From contig SGPM01000097.1 in NCBI GenBank assembly GCA_004802725.1, positions 19,327-83,326 on the forward strand: 64,000 nucleotides of DNA, given 5' to 3'. Below are positions 60,226 through 64,000 of the stretch, one piece after another (the first letter of the stretch is position 1; every line of letters begins with the position of its first letter). This DNA is from Antrodiella citrinella (Eukaryota; Basidiomycota; Agaricomycetes; Polyporales; Steccherinaceae). The notes below the pieces were generated by a model, which made no database searches, was not told the DNA's origin, and saw only the letters and a program-made list of their open reading frames with translations. Position numbers and translations under genes: made by a program.

Positions 60226-63200
60226 TTACTGCAGCTCAGGTTTCACGTCCAGATCCAACTGTCGCTCCTTGGCTGCCCACTCGATGTCGTCCAGGCTGAT
60301 CGACGACCGATCGCACATGCTGCGGAAGATGCTGCCGGAGACGTTGAACAAATTGGCGGGGGTATCGAATTCGGCAATGGTACCGGCGTCCATGACGCAG
60401 ATCCTGTCGTAGCCTATGATGGTTCGTAGACGATCTGCGTGAGGGGGAAATGAGGTGATCAGTTCAGCGTCACAGAGAGGGACAGCGAATGATACGTACG
60501 TGCAATACATAAAATTGTGCGGTCTCGGAATTCAGTTGCGATGGTATCTTGGATTTTCTTGTCGGTTTCGTAATCAACAGATGCCGTAGCTTCATCCAGG
60601 ATGAGAACTTTAGTATCAATGACGAGTGCTCGTGCCAGTGAGACGAGGGAACGCTAGTTTAAACGTCAGTGCCGAATAACCATCTGACTTCCACTGAAGA
60701 GCATACCTGTCCAACGGAGAGATTACCACCCTCGTCTTCGACGAGACTGTCAAGTGTGAACCGGGTAGTAGGCGTCCTAGCACCGAGCGTGGCGTCGTCG
60801 TCTTGCACCAATGCGGGTTTGCGCATGTCCTCGGCGAGGTAGGAGCGTTTCAATGCATCCCACAGCTTCGCGTCGTCATGCAGTCCGAATGGATCCAAGT
60901 TGGTGCGGAGGGTTCCAGAGACTAAGATACAATGTAAGGATTTGAATGAATCTCAAAGCGCAAATGGACTCACACAATAGTGGATCCTGCGGGATGATGG
61001 CCAACCCCTGCCTCAGGTCGGTCAGTCCGACCTTGGAGATGTCAACCCCGTCAATGTGGATTGACCCCGAAGTGAGCTCGACGAGTCGGTACAAAGCTGT
61101 CATGATGGAGCTCTTGCCAGCACCTGTTCTGCCGACGATACCGATCTTCTCACCAGGCGCAACAGTCATGGACAACCCTCGGAGGACGGACGGAAGTTCG
61201 GGACGGTATTTAAGCTCCACGTCCCGTAGCACGACTTCTCCCGTAGACGGCCATGGGGCAGGTGGTTTCGTGTCGGGAAGATCGTGCTCTGCTTCTTGTT
61301 CCAGTTGAGTTGCGTAGTGAACCTGGTACAGGACAGTCAGCACCGAATCAAAACATGCATTGAAAACAGTACTCACTATGCGCTCTACGCTGTTCATGTT
61401 GTTCTCCACCTCGGCACTTTGACGAACCATCCATCCGAACGACTGCTGGACACTGATAATATACGACAATGCGACACCAATTTGAGCAGGAGAGACAGTG
61501 AAGCGTAATCCGACGGAAAGAATAGCAACCACGAAGCTCAGGAGAATGCCCAGGAAATCCAAACGAATCCCGAGCCATCTCTGATTCGTGTAAGTGAGCC
61601 AGTATGCGCTGCGAGACTCGTGTCAGACGAGTGGATTCCAAACGACGAAACATGCACCCATACCGGTTTTCAACGTCTACTCTCTTCTGGTTCTCCTGGA
61701 GGAAACGTTCCGTCTCTCCATAGGCACGGATGGTGGCGAGACCGGACAAAGATTCCGAAAAATGACTGTAGAGAGACGAACGAAGGATTGAATCTGTCGC
61801 GGAAAGTCAGCTTGAGCAAAAATAACATTGATCTCCGGGATACGTACCAAGACGTTTCAGCTCTCTAGCACTGACCCGATAGAACATCGCAGCCCATAAG
61901 TAGAATGCTAGAATGGTGAATACAGCGATAAGGAACCACGGAAGCACGATGGCGATCAGGATAATCGCGCCGACGATGTTAGACAGAGTGGATGTGAACA
62001 TTCTCGTGGCGTCTGGAATGACAGGCCTCCATTAATTTGACCAGGGAAGAAAACAACGAATATGCACACACCTCCAAGTAGATTGTCAATTGTATCGATA
62101 TCTTTGGAGAATCGGTTCATGATACGTCCTAGGGGCTGGAACATATATCAGTATGTACCACTACCGCAATCTGGAGTGCAAACTTACTGTTGTCTCGAAG
62201 AATGACATTGGTGCGTTCATGACCCGCTTGATGGCGCGACGGTGCAATTCGCGTGATGCGTAGAAAGTGAGAAGAGCGAAGCAGTAGCCCATAAGGAAGA
62301 ATCCAAGAGTCTGGGCGACACCCAAACCCGCATAGACACCCATGTAAAAGCCGGAAGGCTGATGGAATTTCAGTTCCTCCCAGTAGACGAGCCTGATATA
62401 CCGAGTGAGTACATGTTAGCAGATATCACGGTTGATAGACTTACCAGTATGATGACAACACTTGTGCGCATTGCAGGAAGACAATGGAGAAGGCTAAACA
62501 CGGAAGGATAATCTTACCGTTGCCCGCCTTGAGGTATTCCTTGTAGATGACAGCAGCAACAGCACCTGTGTTCCTCTCCTCAACCTGCATCAAAGCAGGG
62601 CCAAGAGTGTTCTTCTTCTTCGGCTTTTCCGCCTCGTCATCGGCCTCAGCTACAACCTCCTCTTCCTTCTCGTCCTCCTTCTCGTCCTTCGCGCCAAACT
62701 CATGAACGAAGCGGGCAAAGGCACCCTCTTTCACAATAAGCTCGTGGTAAGTACCGCATTCCGCGATCTTGCCATCAAGGATGGTGTAGATATAGTCGAC
62801 TTGAGGGAGGAAGTGGAGCGCATGAGTGACCAAGACCCGAGTCTTGCCGGCAGTGGCATTGAGGAAGACGTTGTTGAAGACGGATTTACCGACGTGCGCG
62901 TCGAGCGCGGAGAGCGGATCGTCAAAGATCTGGATATCGGCATCCACGTAGATAGCACGGCAGATGTTGATACGCTGCTTCTGTCCTCCAGAAAGTGAGA
63001 TACCCTAAAGGAAGCATGGTGAGCATTAATTCGGAGCAATAAGAGATTGAATGAACTCATACTCTTTCACCGACCTCCGTGAGGTCGCCATTCGGTAGCA
63101 TTTCCAAGTCGGTTTCGAGACATGCATCCTTGATGGCTTTCCAGTACCTATCCTCCTCGAATGGCCTACCGAAGCAAATATTCTCGCGAACAGTAGCGTT

Positions 63201-64000
63201 CTGTATCCACGCAGTTTGCGGACAATAAGCAACCGAACTCTTGAATCTATACTCGGAGTAAGGATCATCAAACTAGGAGAATAATGACAACACATACTTC
63301 ACAGTTCCCGCGGTCTTTCTCATCTCTCCAATCGTGGCCTCCAGTAACGACGTCTTCCCAGTACCCACTGGTCCCACAATAGCGGTCAGCTGGCCTTCGG
63401 GGATGGTCATGTTGATATCGGATAGGCCAAAGACTTTGTCCATATGTTCGGGCTTCTCGGCAACAATAACGGGCGCAATTTTGCCCTTGCGTTTCTTTGA
63501 CTTCGCGGCTTTTTCGGGCGGAGGGGGACTATCCCAGGTGAATGCGCCGTCGGTGATCTCAATGGCATGCTTCATGTCGCCGTCCGTGATCCGGTCCTCT
63601 TCGATCGTCTCCGCCTCGAAAACGTCGTAAAGACGCTTGATGGCGTTCGATGCGTCTGCGGTTGTACTGAGAGTCATTGCTATTCGATTTGTTAGCATCA
63701 AGAGTCGCTGCGCATAAATAAAAACATACGCAAGAGCATCAGAGGCAAACGAAGAAGATTGAAGAGTGTCAGGGAAGCAAAGATGTTTGCCGCATTGATT
63801 GAATGTCCCAAGGCTGAGTAAACGACGAAAGAGATGACTGATGCGAGCACAGGCAAGGAGACAGCAACGGCGTTGTTCGCACCACGAATGATAAGGAGTG
63901 TTCGGATATACCTAGAGAGGTGTTCAATGACATGACGAGAATTCTGCAACTAAAGCTGCGTACTCGAGCTCACTATTCCTGTAGTCGCCAATACGCTTCA
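60226..64000 (-). CDS. ABCC-type ABC transporter (Yor1/MRP-like), 5' end outside window
   Basis: A full-size ABC exporter enters from the right edge; its N-terminal part is missing. Seen from the edge: helices of the first membrane domain ([36 protein letters not shown]). NBD1 has Walker [14 protein letters not shown]-loop [16 protein letters not shown], signature LSGGQKQR and Walker [16 protein letters not shown] charged linker ([15 protein letters not shown]) follows, then the second membrane domain with [18 protein letters not shown] and [18 protein letters not shown]2 has Walker [17 protein letters not shown], signature [16 protein letters not shown] and Walker [13 protein letters not shown]. 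The LSVGQRSL form and IRAYGE block are typical of Yor1/ABCC. The protein ends DLDVKPELQ. Such pumps export organic anions and drugs from the plasma membrane or into the vacuole; the substrate is not predictable here. More than a dozen short introns occur. Confidence 0.93.

Overview
The window is nuclear DNA of a filamentous basidiomycete, most likely an Agaricomycete of the polypore type. Genes carry many short introns of about 50-65 bp, coding is dense on both strands, and several families typical of mushroom-forming fungi are present: FunK1 protein kinases, DUF6534 seven-helix proteins, DUF6697 proteins and MYND-finger proteins. The species-level placement is inference. No rRNA, tRNA, CRISPR array or clear full-length transposon was recognised.

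Layout. 0-10 kb is a degraded region. It holds a decayed DUF6534 gene, a stretch with single unresolved bases, a FunK1 tail fragment, a truncated copy of the Caf120-like PH gene whose intact parent lies at 12.8-18.3 kb, a strange gene with four HMG-box modules, an acyl-protein thioesterase gene and a FunK1 relic. 10.7-24.3 kb is a housekeeping block: the proteasomal ATPase Rpt2, the Caf120/Skg3-like PH-domain protein, an MDR-family NAD(P)H oxidoreductase and 6-phosphofructokinase, the last with an oversized repeat-bearing intron. 24.8-30.4 kb is one large DUF6697 gene with a disordered, repeat-bearing tail. 30.8-32.3 kb is a second acyl-protein thioesterase in inverted orientation, so a near-identical inverted repeat of about 1.5 kb brackets about 22 kb. 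32.5-34.4 kb is a broken MYND gene, and 35.1-37.0 kb an intact DUF6534 gene. 37.6-42.2 kb contains a Bqt4-like nuclear-envelope protein, then a tight same-strand trio: a metallo-beta-lactamase-fold protein, the molybdopterin synthase small subunit and a DUF302 protein. 43.8-47.4 kb is a full FunK1 kinase. 49.3-56.1 kb carries a citrate synthase ending in the peroxisomal signal SKL, a GPI-anchored secreted protein and a second MDR oxidoreductase. 56.4-58.9 kb is another full FunK1 kinase, followed by an F-box-like remnant. From 60.2 kb to the window edge runs an ABCC/Yor1-type ABC transporter whose start lies outside.

Functionally the intact genes cover protein turnover (Rpt2), mRNA decay or polarity (Caf120-like), glycolysis (PFK), citrate formation (citrate synthase), protein depalmitoylation (two APT copies), molybdenum cofactor synthesis (MoaD type), membrane export (ABCC) and chromosome-envelope tethering (Bqt4-like). 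They do not form one pathway. The most unusual items are the four-module HMG locus, in which every module is split by an intron at the same codon position, the inverted APT duplication, and a promoter motif shared between the APT copies and Rpt2.
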